NCBI GenBank assembly: GCA_017399305.1 | Contig: JAFQDK010000053.1 | Coordinates: 1 to 64,000, forward strand | Source of the DNA: Clostridia bacterium | Lineage (GTDB): Bacteria; Bacillota; Clostridia; Oscillospirales; CAG-272 | Direction: 5' to 3' | DNA length: 64,000 nucleotides | Shown here: in pieces, positions 44,662 to 53,740 of the stretch | Layout of the letters: every line of letters starts with the position of its first letter | Position numbering within the stretch: the first letter of the stretch is position 1 | Notes under the pieces: model-generated | What the model saw: the letters and a program-made list of their open reading frames with translations, nothing else | What the model was told of the DNA's origin: nothing | Databases searched by the model: none | Translations under genes and position numbers: made by a program

Positions 44662-45592
44662 TCTTCTCTGCCCCCTTTTTCATTGCACTGCTTCCGACAA
44701 GTGCAAGTGTAAACAGCACTGCCATAATTATCTTATTATATGCAGACGGAACGCCGAGAAGTGTTGCGATACCAAGACAGCCCTGGTAAATAACAGCGCC
44801 GAGAATAACAGCAGTAGTCGGTTTCATAAAACGGATCTTGCCGAACAGCGAAAGTCCGATAATAAGTGATGCAAGACCGATAACTACCATGCCGACGCCC
44901 ATGCCCTGGTTTACGTTTCCACGGCTTTGCACGATGAGTGCGCCTGAAACTGCGGCATATCCGTTGCCGATAGCAAGACCGAGTATTTTGCAAACTCGCT
45001 GATCCTTTGCCAGCATTGTTACATACTGCGCGTTGCTGCCTGTTGCGCGGAGCAAAAGTCCGCTTTTTGTCTTGAGATAAGCATCAAGAAGCAGTTTAAA
45101 TGCAACAGCGATAGCAAAAAATGTAACAAGGCGCTGAAGATTGAAGCCACCAACATCGGTGGGAAGCAAATTGGCCGGGAAGGTACGAAGCAATGTAGGC
45201 ACGCCTCTGCCAAGGTCGATAGTTGAAAGTGCGCCGTCACCGGCAAAGGTGCCACCCATACCCACAATAGTTATAACAAGGTTTACCGAGATAAGCGCTG
45301 TTGACACGAGTATTCCGCAAAGGAGCGGACGTATACCAAGCTTGACATGCAAAAATCCGGTAAGTGAGCCAAACACAAAGCCGACGATAAAAGACACTAT
45401 CAGCGCGAGCCAAGGGTTTACACCGGCGCGAACAAGCAGACCGAATGCAACACCGCCGGAAAGCACGGTTCCCTCAACGGTAAGGTCTGGAAAATCAAGT
45501 ATTGTATACGAAACATAATATCCCATTGCAAGGATGGCATACATAAAGCCATCCTGCAATATGACATCAATTGAGCTTAAGAGTGCAGACAT
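44654..45592 (-). CDS. trpY: ABC transporter permease, tryptophan uptake type
   Basis: 312 residues, AAAGGA before ATG, about 8-9 membrane segments (MGYYVSYTILDFPDLTVEG, then GLLVRAGVNPWLALIVSFIV and so on). The LDFPDLTVEGT motif and the layout match the branched-chain-type permeases (BPD_transp_2) paired with ABC_sub_bind lipoproteins in TrpXYZ systems. It sits 17 bp after the lipoprotein gene. Confidence 0.85.
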   Translation of the reverse strand: MSALLSSIDVILQDGFMYAILAMGYYVSYTILDFPDLTVEGTVLSGGVAFGLLVRAGVNPWLALIVSFIVGFVFGSLTGFLHVKLGIRPLLCGILVSTALISVNLVITIVGMGGTFAGDGALSTIDLGRGVPTLLRTFPANLLPTDVGGFNLQRLVTFFAIAVAFKLLLDAYLKTKSGLLLRATGSNAQYVTMLAKDQRVCKILGLAIGNGYAAVSGALIVQSRGNVNQGMGVGMVVIGLASLIIGLSLFGKIRFMKPTTAVILGAVIYQGCLGIATLLGVPSAYNKIIMAVLFTLALVGSSAMKKGAEKNA

Positions 45593-45609
45593 TTTATATG
45601 TCCTTTCGA

Positions 45610-46593
45610 TTATTTATTGGTGGTTACGATTTCAGCATTTGCATAAGATGCTGGCAATTCAATACCGAATGCTGCAAGCACTTCGCTGTTAACAACGGGA
45701 GTTGCATCAGAAATAGTCTTAACTGCCATATCTGCAAGTTTTGCCCCCTCAAGTGCATCTGCTGCCATATCGCCTGTTACCTTACCAAGTGCTACATAGT
45801 CGATAGAAACAGAAGCAAGACAACCGTTTTTAACCTGCTCTACCTCTGAGCCATATACAGGAATGTTCGCTTCATTTGCGGCTTCAAGAACTACGGTGAG
45901 GTTATTTACAACTTTATTATCAGTGAAGTTGTTAAGGCAATCAACCTTTGCACAAAGCGCGGTTGCAGCTGCAGGAATGTCAGCGTCATTCTGAATGCTC
46001 TGAGGAACTATCTCGATGCCGTAAGGCTGTGCTGCCGCCTCAAGAAGTGCAAGTTGAGCAATAGAGTTAGCTTCGCTTGAAGTATAGAGAACGCCAATCT
46101 TCTTTACATCGGGCTGAAGAGATGTGATGAGTTTAATCTGCGCTGCCATATCAAGCACATCAGATGTACCGGAACAATTGTAACCGGGCTTTTCCATGCT
46201 CTCAACAAGACCCACGCTCATCGGATCGGACACTGCACAGAATACAACGGGAATATCCTTTGCCTCAGCAGCTGCAAAGGCTGAAGAAGCTGCAGGAGTT
46301 GCAATAGCAACTATCATATCATAATTCTGTGCGGCATACTGACTTGCATATGTGCTGCAGTCGCTGTCAGCAGAAGAGTCAGAACCAATCTGACGGGTAA
46401 TCTCAACCTTGTCGCCAAAGCGTGCGGTGAGCGCCTGCTCTACGCCTGCATAACAGTTGTCAAGCGAGGGATGGCTGATATACTGAACCACACCGACCTT
46501 ATATACATCGCTGTCGGTATCAGTGTCGGAACAAGAAGCAAATGCAAAAACAGAAACAAGTGCGATAAGAATGATTGATATAAGCTTTTTCAT
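45610..46593 (-). CDS. trpX: ABC substrate-binding lipoprotein, tryptophan uptake type
   Basis: 327 residues, AGGAG before ATG. Lipobox FASCSDTD sets the anchored Cys near residue 20. The mature part is an ABC_sub_bind (PF04392-type) protein: VGVVQYISHPSLDNCYAGVE, IVAIATPAASSAFAAAEAKD, IPVVFCAVSDPMSVGLVE, KKIGVLYTSSEANSIAQLAL. First gene of trpXYZ, preceded by a T-box leader whose specifier reads UGG, so tryptophan is the likely substrate. Confidence 0.87.
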   Translation of the reverse strand: MKKLISIILIALVSVFAFASCSDTDTDSDVYKVGVVQYISHPSLDNCYAGVEQALTARFGDKVEITRQIGSDSSADSDCSTYASQYAAQNYDMIVAIATPAASSAFAAAEAKDIPVVFCAVSDPMSVGLVESMEKPGYNCSGTSDVLDMAAQIKLITSLQPDVKKIGVLYTSSEANSIAQLALLEAAAQPYGIEIVPQSIQNDADIPAAATALCAKVDCLNNFTDNKVVNNLTVVLEAANEANIPVYGSEVEQVKNGCLASVSIDYVALGKVTGDMAADALEGAKLADMAVKTISDATPVVNSEVLAAFGIELPASYANAEIVTTNK

Positions 46594-46691
46594 GGTAATT
46601 CTCCTAAAATAAATTAAATGTAAGTTTGGTTGAGTATAACTTATTCAAATCGCCATCGTCTTGATAAAATATACATTGTCTATCTCCTTTG

Positions 46692-46960
46692 TAAAAACAA
46701 AAATCCTGTCCCATATAAAATGGGACAGGATACTAAAACCTGCGGTGCCACCCAAATTTGTAAGTATAACTTACACTCTTTGCTGTGTACTATCATACAC
46801 ATGGCGCTGTAACGGTCGCCATCCGTCGCCCCTAACCTCTCGGCTCAGTTTGCCCTCATGAGTCCATTCACTGACGTTTCACTGCCGCAATCACACCGCC
46901 TGCGGCTCTCTTGGAATGAAAGTGTGTCAGATACTACTCTCAATCAATGGTTTATTTGGT
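46692..46960 (-). promoter_or_regulatory. T-box leader with Trp (UGG) specifier
   Basis: On the minus strand stem I carries the specifier UGG (complement of 46864-46866), 6 nt before GAG, the spacing seen in B. subtilis tyrS (UAC) and glyQS (GGC). The antiterminator motif GGGTGGCACCGCAGG is at 46739-46753; its UGGC pairs with the GCCA end of tRNA-Trp (G73). A terminator (46703-46714 / 46720-46731, then a T-rich tract) follows. Uncharged tRNA-Trp should permit trpXYZ expression. Confidence 0.92.
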
Positions 46961-46968
46961 ATGTCATT

Positions 46969-46997
46969 ATGTTATCACGCTAAAGTGATATTGTCAA
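46969..46997 (-). promoter_or_regulatory. trpXYZ promoter with embedded operator-like sequence
   Basis: TTGACA (46992-46997), 17 bp, TAACAT (46969-46974) on the minus strand. The spacer and -10 contain the inverted repeat TATCAC-N6-GTGATA, of which TATCACTTTAGCGTG is identical to 15 bases in the promoter of the amino-acid ABC operon at 63926-63940. Points to a shared repressor in addition to the T-box. Confidence 0.7.
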
Positions 46998-47011
46998 GTA
47001 TTTTTTTAAAA

Positions 47012-49795
47012 TTAATCGACAAAATTTGTTTTATCAAATCCATCAAGTTTTGCAACAGACTTGAGACTATTTGAAATCGTTATAACTGCATCGCCGTTCA
47101 CCTTGGGGGTATCGGCTGTATGATACAAACCAATCTCTTTTGCAAAGGTACCGCCAGTAATGTTCATAGCAATATTACCGTTAAACTGTGCCACTGTACC
47201 TGTTACATTTGAGCCTGTACGGTGAATGCCGTAAACACCGCCGGTAAAGCTACCGCCGCTGATATTAAATACAACATTACCGTCGCAACCGTTCATGCCA
47301 ACTGCACTTGTTGCATTTACGCCATCATATGTAAATTCACCGCCACTGATGCTGATATTAAGAGTCACTCCCTTATCAACAGTGCCTATAGGAGTTGCCG
47401 AGGCAGTACGCATATTGCCGCCGCGAAGAATAGACCACGTGCCGCTTGTAATGCTTATCTTGCAATCTTCATGGCAAGATACATCATATGCAGTAATCGC
47501 GCCTGAGCCTATGCGGTATCCTACATTGACTGCTATATCCTTTGTACCGATGCAAACAACGCCCTCTCCTACAGTAAAGTTATTGTAATTACAATTTATT
47601 GATTTTCCGGCAGAAGAAGTATTTATTGTAACATTTTCAAGTGTGAGTTCGCTTGCGAGGGTGATATTACCCTCAAGAATTATTGATGCAGAATTGGTTT
47701 CTCTATAATCAACGCCGCCGTAAACAGATGTTACAGTCACGTTGTCCGCACACTCTACAAGATAGGTTATCTTTGTAGTGAGGGGACCGCAAACTACTAC
47801 TGTACCACCGCTCTCGCGAAGCATTGACACTGCAAGTCCGAGAGTGTTTACAGCAGTATCGGCTGTCTTACCGTCGTTATCAACTTTACCAAAGTTTGAA
47901 ACGTAAACAACCTTACTGTCTACTACAGGAAGCATTGGTACATCTGCTTTATGCGCAAATACCTCATTATAGAAATTGTATGCAAGTCTTGGATATGTTG
48001 TATTTGTGGGATGAACAGAGTCATTATAATTAAGCATAACATTGTAATAGTCATGCACATTTTCATGCGTAGGAATAAACGGAAGTCCAAGTTCATCCGC
48101 TATACTCTTAATAAGTCGAGGAAGTGTGTACACTGTTCCCTGATATGTAATATCTCCGTTAGGTGCAGGGATCATCGAGGAAAGATACATTTCCTTGACG
48201 GTATCAAGTGTCCTGAGATCAGCGATAAGTGCTTTGTATGATGCAACGAAATCCGCTTCTGCTGCAACATCTGTCATGCTGCGGGCATCATTGGTTCCAA
48301 GCATAACAATAACTATCTCAGCAGAGGAACTCATGTATTTGGTGTACTCTGCAGTATTGGGATACCAAAGATTTGGACTCTTCTTTTTAACATTATACGG
48401 CGAATCAAGATTCATGACATAGGATGCAGCCTTGCCGCAGTTAACAACCTTAAAGCCCTTACCAAGCAATTTCTGAAGCTGTGCGGGATAGCTGTAAATC
48501 GAAGCCGGAGACGAGCCTGTACCCTGAGTTACACTATCACCGACACATGCAACTATAATCGTTTCGCCATTTGCAATACGTTTAGCATAACCATATGCTT
48601 TTTCTGCGATAACATCATTATTAATAAGCTTTTCTGCCACTGTTTCTCCCCCTTTGCACTTTGAAGCAAGCGAATTGTAACATGCTACAAAAGCATCGCC
48701 TCTTGAAAAAACTGCAGAGGCTTCGGTATGGTCAATAAGTCCCACTTTGTTTGCAAGTTCATACGGATTGTTCCAAGTAAAGTCGCCGTCCTTATCGCTA
48801 TAGTCCATTGCACGAAGAAGAAGTGTAAGGAATTGCGCCTCATCAACTATACCATCGGGGTCGAATACTTTTTCGCTGCGTCCGCTGGTGATTCCGTTTG
48901 CATATGCGTATCCGATGTAAGGCACTGCCCATGCAGGAACATCCTCAAACGATACGGTATAATTGCCGTTGAGTGCCGCCTGCTCTGCTCCTAGAAAACG
49001 TACTATCTGAACAATAGATTCTGCGCGGGTAAGCTTGTTATTAAGACGAAAATCGCTGCCGCTATCATCATATCCTTTAACAAGTCCGAGGGAATAAAGT
49101 GCATTTGCAACCATATCCTTTTTATCTTCAGCTATGGCGTTCTTTTCGATTATTTCAACATCCTCGCTGATGATAATTTCGCCATCACCCGTAATCTTCT
49201 GATATGTACCGGATTTAACGATAAGAGTAGCTCCTTTTTCAGCATAAAGCGACATATAACAAGGCTCACTTGAATAAGGACTGCCTACTGTAATTACCTT
49301 TTCACCGATAACAAGAGTGCATCCAGCTGTGATTGAGATAGTATTGCTCTCTTTTGTCTCCTGAAAAAGAATAATATCGTCAATTATTGTATCCTGATAA
49401 AGTTTCATGCTTGACCCCTGTGACATCTTGAGCGCACATGCGGGATTATTTGCAGGTTCAAGCTTTTTGTAATCAGTTGTGCCATCATTTGATGTAATAA
49501 ACAAGGTGCTGCCAAGTTTTGGCATCTGATATTCGCCTGCAATAAACAGCTTGCCGGAAACGACCATTGTTCCGCCATCTTTCATAAGCGAAATTATACC
49601 GTTTGCATCAATTGACATAAGCTGCTTTTTAGCAGTAGCGGCACTAAGACCGTCATTGTTATTATTACCGTTTGTAAAATCGACATAGCCAATTGCATCG
49701 CAAGTTACCTTCGGCTCGTCTGCTGCAAATGCGGCGAGAGCGAAGGCCGATATAATAAGAGCTACCGTTAGCAAAGTAATAAAAATCTTTTTCAT
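47012..49795 (-). CDS. S-layer-anchored SGNH esterase with beta-solenoid domains
   Basis: 927 residues; ATG 49795 is preceded by GGAGG, then a signal peptide (1-24). Order: beta-solenoid (about 25-215), two SLH-type repeats (about 225-365; LTRAESIVQIVRFLGAEQA, DVPAWAVPYIGYAYANGITS), an SGNH/GDSL hydrolase (about 400-600; Ser in VGDSVTQGTG, MLGTNDARS, catalytic Asp-His in DSVHPTN), then a second solenoid (about 610-925; VYVSNFGKVDNDGKTADTAV and ISISGGEF strands). It probably deacylates a polysaccharide at the cell surface, held by SLH repeats to the wall polymer. Its solenoid is shared with two other secreted proteins in the window. Confidence 0.88.
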   Translation of the reverse strand: MKKIFITLLTVALIISAFALAAFAADEPKVTCDAIGYVDFTNGNNNNDGLSAATAKKQLMSIDANGIISLMKDGGTMVVSGKLFIAGEYQMPKLGSTLFITSNDGTTDYKKLEPANNPACALKMSQGSSMKLYQDTIIDDIILFQETKESNTISITAGCTLVIGEKVITVGSPYSSEPCYMSLYAEKGATLIVKSGTYQKITGDGEIIISEDVEIIEKNAIAEDKKDMVANALYSLGLVKGYDDSGSDFRLNNKLTRAESIVQIVRFLGAEQAALNGNYTVSFEDVPAWAVPYIGYAYANGITSGRSEKVFDPDGIVDEAQFLTLLLRAMDYSDKDGDFTWNNPYELANKVGLIDHTEASAVFSRGDAFVACYNSLASKCKGGETVAEKLINNDVIAEKAYGYAKRIANGETIIVACVGDSVTQGTGSSPASIYSYPAQLQKLLGKGFKVVNCGKAASYVMNLDSPYNVKKKSPNLWYPNTAEYTKYMSSSAEIVIVMLGTNDARSMTDVAAEADFVASYKALIADLRTLDTVKEMYLSSMIPAPNGDITYQGTVYTLPRLIKSIADELGLPFIPTHENVHDYYNVMLNYNDSVHPTNTTYPRLAYNFYNEVFAHKADVPMLPVVDSKVVYVSNFGKVDNDGKTADTAVNTLGLAVSMLRESGGTVVVCGPLTTKITYLVECADNVTVTSVYGGVDYRETNSASIILEGNITLASELTLENVTINTSSAGKSINCNYNNFTVGEGVVCIGTKDIAVNVGYRIGSGAITAYDVSCHEDCKISITSGTWSILRGGNMRTASATPIGTVDKGVTLNISISGGEFTYDGVNATSAVGMNGCDGNVVFNISGGSFTGGVYGIHRTGSNVTGTVAQFNGNIAMNITGGTFAKEIGLYHTADTPKVNGDAVITISNSLKSVAKLDGFDKTNFVD

Positions 49796-49857
49796 GATTT
49801 CCTCCATAGATGGGATAAGTCAATAATAGCACAAATATCAGCTTTATGCAACACAAA

Positions 49858-49877
49858 AGCAGGCTATAAAGCCTGCT
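49858..49877 (-). terminator. Short terminator hairpin
   Basis: AGCAGGC/GCCTGCT around TATAAA, then TTTTG on the minus strand; overlaps the stop of the 49864 gene. Confidence 0.65.
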
Positions 49878-50421
49878 CTTTATTTAGTATAGGAATATTA
49901 TTTGACTCGAAATATTCTATTACTCTTTCGTCATATTTAGTGTAAAAATGTACATAGCGAGCCCAATAGGTAGTAAAATCCAATGCTCCGTTTTCATAGT
50001 TTTCAAACTCAGGACGAGTATCATTAAGATATACAATGGAATACTCATATTCGCCTTGTTTATTCTTTATATATTCAGGCGAAGAATAACGCGGCTTGAA
50101 TTGAGATTTCAATATTAAAAGTCCAGCAAAATCTTCTACATTGTAATGCTTTTTTCTAAAGTTTTTATAACAGATTTTACCATCTTCTATATACAGCCCA
50201 TTATTCTTTCCCATGAGATAAAAAAACGTCGGCGCAACTATACAGACAAAAATACCAAAAAGGGAAATAAAAAAATAAAATATATCCTTTTGAATCACAG
50301 CATCTATTGTACAATATATAAACAATCCCGCACAAGGAGCTATCATTATGATTGCTATGATTAAAAGAATCGTCAAATCCTTTTTTTGTATTTTGCCGTA
50401 CGGAGGTATATATAAGTTCAT
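49864..50421 (-). CDS. Two-TM hypothetical protein
   Basis: 185 residues, GAGGTG before ATG. Two hydrophobic spans (about 16-38, 47-68: LTILLIIAIIMIAPCAGLFI and IFYFFISLFGIFVCIVAPTF) precede a polar domain with DGKICYKNFRKKHYNVEDFA, similar in plan to bacterial PH-like membrane proteins. Lies 24 bp after another small membrane protein gene; function unknown. Confidence 0.65.
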   Translation of the reverse strand: MNLYIPPYGKIQKKDLTILLIIAIIMIAPCAGLFIYCTIDAVIQKDIFYFFISLFGIFVCIVAPTFFYLMGKNNGLYIEDGKICYKNFRKKHYNVEDFAGLLILKSQFKPRYSSPEYIKNKQGEYEYSIVYLNDTRPEFENYENGALDFTTYWARYVHFYTKYDERVIEYFESNNIPILNKEQAL

Positions 50422-50445
50422 CTTTCACCTCTAATTAAAACTGAA

Positions 50446-50904
50446 TTAAAACTGCACTTCGTAATAGTAAAAGTTTTTTCTGATTTTCTCGGTATAAAAA
50501 TAGTTTCCGTCACTGCTGGAATAACCTTTGCCATCAGGCTTCAGAGTTCCCATTAAAACAAAATCACAGGGGGTATCATTAGCGGAATAGTAAAATCCGT
50601 ACTCCTTACTTGACGGTGCAATTCCACTGCCGCCGCAATAAAAATCAATTATTTCCCCTTTGCGAGAAACATCTTGAATTCCTTTAAGATTCAAAGTATC
50701 GCTGAAATCATTTTCGGATATATCCTCGGCAATAACATGGTAATTCCCCTCGACAAGATTGACTATTTGACTCTTTGACAAGTGATCGGTATTTGCTATA
50801 CGAATTATCAAAAACAAAACAAGACTGACGGCAAGGCATGTTATCACAAATACCGTACGGTATCTATTAACCCTTTTCATATATTGCTCTTTTGATTCAG
50901 CCAT
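50446..50904 (-). CDS. Single-TM hypothetical protein
   Basis: 152 residues from ATG 50904, with AGCAGGTG at the right distance; a GTG at 50913 would overlap that site. One TM helix (about 15-35, VFVITCLAVSLVLFLIIRIA), then a small extracytoplasmic domain (VEGNYHVIAEDISENDFSDT, IIDFYCGGSGIAPSSKEYGF). No family recognised. Confidence 0.65.
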   Translation of the reverse strand: MAESKEQYMKRVNRYRTVFVITCLAVSLVLFLIIRIANTDHLSKSQIVNLVEGNYHVIAEDISENDFSDTLNLKGIQDVSRKGEIIDFYCGGSGIAPSSKEYGFYYSANDTPCDFVLMGTLKPDGKGYSSSDGNYFYTEKIRKNFYYYEVQF

Positions 50905-50970
50905 ATGTATCACCTGCTTTCGATATCAGTATAACATAGATAGTAAAAAATGTATAGTGAAATTCCGCGG

Positions 50971-51067
50971 GAATCTGAACCCAAAGTGTGCGCCGCGCTT
51001 TGCGATTGCTTTTTCTTTGATATAGCGCGCACTTCTTTCGTTGCTTCAGGGCGAGTGGGTTCCGATT
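50971..51067. other. GC-rich sequence with nested imperfect inverted repeats
   Basis: AATCTGAACCCA (50972-50983) pairs 11 of 12 with TGGGTTCCGATT (51056-51067); inside, AAGTGTGCGC pairs with the GCGCGCACTT segment near 51025-51034 with one wobble. No gene is convincing here, since the plus-strand frame runs into the tRNA. It may be a relic or a structured RNA. Confidence 0.35.
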
Positions 51068-51085
51068 ACGTTGTACTGCAAAAAG

Positions 51086-51111
51086 AAAACAGGAACGCAT
51101 TTGCGTTCCTG
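51086..51111 (-). terminator. Terminator of the tRNA operon
   Basis: CAGGAACGCA/TGCGTTCCTG stem with a 2-nt loop (51090-51099 / 51102-51111); TTTTCTTTTT follows on the minus strand. Confidence 0.85.
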
Positions 51112-51120
51112 CTTTATTTC

Positions 51121-51198
51121 TGGGGTGAGCGGTGGGAATCGAACCCATGACCTCCAGGGCCACAACCTGGCGCTCTAACCAACTGAGCTACGCCCACC
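51121..51198 (-). tRNA. tRNA-His (anticodon GTG)
   Basis: Cloverleaf folds on the minus strand: D arm AGCTCAGTTGGTTAGAGC, anticodon arm CCAGG-TTGTGGC-CCTGG with GTG, and T arm GGGTTCGATTCCC. The extra 5' G (position -1) pairs with C73, the hallmark of tRNA-His; CCA is encoded. Confidence 0.97.
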
Positions 51199-51221
51199 AT
51201 AACCTCACCGTAGGTGAGGCA

Positions 51222-51298
<77 letters not shown>

Positions 51299-51324
51299 AT
51301 CTAACTGCCGTGGCAACGACAGTT

Positions 51325-51353
51325 ATTATATCAGTTTTAAACGCGCTTGTCAA
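51325..51353 (-). promoter_or_regulatory. Consensus promoter of the tRNA operon
   Basis: TTGACA (51348-51353), 17 bp, TATAAT (51325-51330) on the minus strand, a perfect consensus as expected for stable RNA. Confidence 0.9.
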
Positions 51354-51373
51354 CACATTTTCGAAAATTAATG

Positions 51374-51862
51374 TCAAAAAATAATCGGCAGGCATTTTGC
51401 GTTTGTAGCTTTGATATAGTCATCAGGCGAAAGCTTTATCTGTGAGCCTATTCTTCCACCCGACACCATAATCGTATCATACAGAATACAAGTTTCATCA
51501 ATAACAGTCGGATAATCCTTTTTCATCCCGATTGCGGTACAACCGCCGCGGATATATCCTGTAACCTTGGTGATATCCTTAACGGGTATAAGCTCAACCG
51601 CTTTTTCGCCGACAGCACGAGCCGCCGCCTTCAAATCGAGCTCCTCGGCAACAGGAATGACAAATGCAAAATATCCCCCGCTCTTTCCTTGTGCAATAAG
51701 AGTTTTGAAAGTTATCTCCTTGGGCTGGCCGAGTTTTTCGGCAAGATGCACTCCGTCTATAAACTCATCGCACTCATATGTTATTACTTCAAAATCAACG
51801 CCTAATGTTTCAAGAATACGCATAGCATTGGTTTTGACATCTTTTTCTTTATTCTTTGCCAT
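51374..51862 (-). CDS. ybaK: Cys-tRNA(Pro) deacylase, YbaK/EbsC family
   Basis: 162 residues. Family features: KTNAMRILETLGVDFEVITY, then the catalytic region TFKTLIAQGKSGGYFAFVIP with the key Lys, GYIRGGCTAIGMKK and VSGGRIGSQIKLSPDDYI. It hydrolyses Cys wrongly attached to tRNA-Pro. The ATG overlaps the upstream esterase stop (TAATG). It is the last gene of the TraX-radical SAM-SGNH-YbaK run. Confidence 0.93.
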   Translation of the reverse strand: MAKNKEKDVKTNAMRILETLGVDFEVITYECDEFIDGVHLAEKLGQPKEITFKTLIAQGKSGGYFAFVIPVAEELDLKAAARAVGEKAVELIPVKDITKVTGYIRGGCTAIGMKKDYPTVIDETCILYDTIMVSGGRIGSQIKLSPDDYIKATNAKCLPIIF

Positions 51863-52857
51863 TACTTTTTATGTACTCCTGCTTTTTCGAGAGCTTCAAT
51901 CACATACTGGGCATATACATGCTGACCAATGGTATTAGGATGCAATCCGTCAGTATAAAATGTGCGCATCTGCGGAACCGCTTTTTCGCCATCAATAACA
52001 GCTACACCGTGTGCGGCATATACCTCTCTGAGTATTTCATAAACTCTTGTGAAAGGCATACGCTCGGGACGGCGATCCTCGTCTGCGCGCCATACAGGAA
52101 GAATACCAAATATTTTTGCATCGGAATAAATAGCACAAAGTTTATCAAAAAACTCCGTTGCCGCTGCGCGATACTTTTCTTCATCTGCAAGATATCTTCC
52201 CCAGTCATTTGTACCGTATGCGACAGTAATGACATCAGGGGTAAACGGAAGCTCCTCGTCAAGGCTTTCAGCAAGGAACACATATCCTCCGACACCGTGA
52301 TTGAGATAAACAGCGTCAAAATGGCGTGCAACTGTAGTTGCGTAACTCATCGATGTGTAATGAGTATCGTAGCCATGAGTGATAGAGTCACCGATGCAGA
52401 GAAGTTTCAGTCTTCCCTCTGTGGATGTAGGAGTAAAGTGTGAGCCATCGTCAAGATTGAAGTTCCATACTTCGATACCGCAGGAATAAGGAAGGAATAT
52501 GCGAACGCGACGTTCCTTTTTATCAGGGAACTTATAGAAAAACTGTCTTTGTCCCTCGCTGTCTGCATAAGTAAAAAGCGAATGTACCATAACATCGCCG
52601 TCATACAGGTCAAACGAAAGAAAATTTCGGCTGGTGCGTGAAATAACATCAAATTCAAATGCAATAAGCTGACCATCATATGTAAAGTCAAGGCACACCC
52701 CTGAATTGCAAGGCGGCTGACCTATAAAATTGCGGCTCTTGTATATCTCTTTTTGTTTATCCGTAAAACGAATAAACTCTGTTCGTCCATTTGCGCGGGT
52801 GCGCACATCAATACAGTTTGCAGCGATGCTCTTAATCTGTTCGTGGTTAAGTATCAT
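51862..52857 (-). CDS. Cytoplasmic SGNH/GDSL hydrolase with N-terminal beta-sandwich
   Basis: 331 residues, no signal peptide. About 145 N-terminal residues form a jelly-roll (RNFIGQPPCNSGVCLDFTYD), then the SGNH core: block I LCIGDSITHGYD with Ser, block III VAYGTNDWG and block V Asp-His in DGLHPNTIG. The N-terminal sandwich plus SGNH resembles CE2-like deacetylases, so it may deacetylate imported sugars. Overlaps its neighbours on both sides by 1 and 11 bp. Confidence 0.85.
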   Translation of the reverse strand: MILNHEQIKSIAANCIDVRTRANGRTEFIRFTDKQKEIYKSRNFIGQPPCNSGVCLDFTYDGQLIAFEFDVISRTSRNFLSFDLYDGDVMVHSLFTYADSEGQRQFFYKFPDKKERRVRIFLPYSCGIEVWNFNLDDGSHFTPTSTEGRLKLLCIGDSITHGYDTHYTSMSYATTVARHFDAVYLNHGVGGYVFLAESLDEELPFTPDVITVAYGTNDWGRYLADEEKYRAAATEFFDKLCAIYSDAKIFGILPVWRADEDRRPERMPFTRVYEILREVYAAHGVAVIDGEKAVPQMRTFYTDGLHPNTIGQHVYAQYVIEALEKAGVHKK

Positions 52858-53740
52858 TTTTTAACACTCCTTCATAATTAAAGGCGGGGATAAAGCTATC
52901 TGATACGCTTTCTCCGTCTTGTAAAAACATCTTTTTTACTCCGCACATAAGTGCGTAATTTACAACTTCATCATATTCACTGTCAGTGATTGGTCTTGAT
53001 ATCTCAGAAAACTCACAATCACTTCGCGGTGTATACTGCCGCATTATAGATATGTAAGCATCATTTCGGCAAATATCGGTAAAGGCGTCTATGACGTCCT
53101 TCGAATCGCCGGTATTGCTCGGCAAAACGAGGTGGCGTACTATAACACCGCACTTCATAATTTCACCGTCAAAAACACACGCCGGTTGCTGATGCATCAT
53201 CTCACGAAGTGCGGCTTGCGCCACATTTGGATAATCGGCCGCATTCGAGTATTTTTTCGCCACAGATGACGACATATACTTAAAATCTGTAAGGTATATA
53301 TCTATAATTCCACGCAAAAGTTTGATGGTTTCGACACGCTCATACCCACTTGTATTATAAACAAAAGGCAGATCAAATCCCTTTTCTTTAGCCATGTGCA
53401 CAGCGGCGATTATCTCTTTTATATACTGCGTTGGTGAAACAAGATTTATATTGTGTGCGCCTTTTTCCTTAAGCTCAAAGAATATTTCACACAAGCGCTC
53501 AACCGTTATTTCAAGTCCGTCTCCGCCGCTTGATATATCACGATTCTGGCAATACACACATTTTAGCGGGCAATGTGAGAAAAACACAGTTCCGCTCCCC
53601 TGTGATCCAGATATCGGAGGCTCTTCCCACATGTGAAGTGCGGCGCGGGCAACCTTAAGGCTGCCATCTGCGCCGCAATAACCTTTAATACTATTCTCAC
53701 GGTCCGCAAGACAAACACGCGGACATAAAGTACACTTCAT
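52847..53740 (-). CDS. Radical SAM protein, PflA-like
   Basis: 297 residues. N-terminal CTLCPRVC and YCGADG Cys pairs, then the cluster motif CPLKCVYCQN (C-x3-C-x2-C), which ligates the [4Fe-4S] of radical SAM enzymes; GNR-like and VYNTSGY strands follow. This subgroup (similar to E. coli YfkAB/PflA-like activators) has no fixed substrate. ATG overlaps the traX-like gene stop (TAATG). Confidence 0.88.
   Translation of the reverse strand: MKCTLCPRVCLADRENSIKGYCGADGSLKVARAALHMWEEPPISGSQGSGTVFFSHCPLKCVYCQNRDISSGGDGLEITVERLCEIFFELKEKGAHNINLVSPTQYIKEIIAAVHMAKEKGFDLPFVYNTSGYERVETIKLLRGIIDIYLTDFKYMSSSVAKKYSNAADYPNVAQAALREMMHQQPACVFDGEIMKCGVIVRHLVLPSNTGDSKDVIDAFTDICRNDAYISIMRQYTPRSDCEFSEISRPITDSEYDEVVNYALMCGVKKMFLQDGESVSDSFIPAFNYEGVLKNDT

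Noticed and set aside
50950..51150. 66-codon plus-strand open frame before the tRNAs
   Set aside because: It runs into the tRNA-His gene and has no family resemblance.
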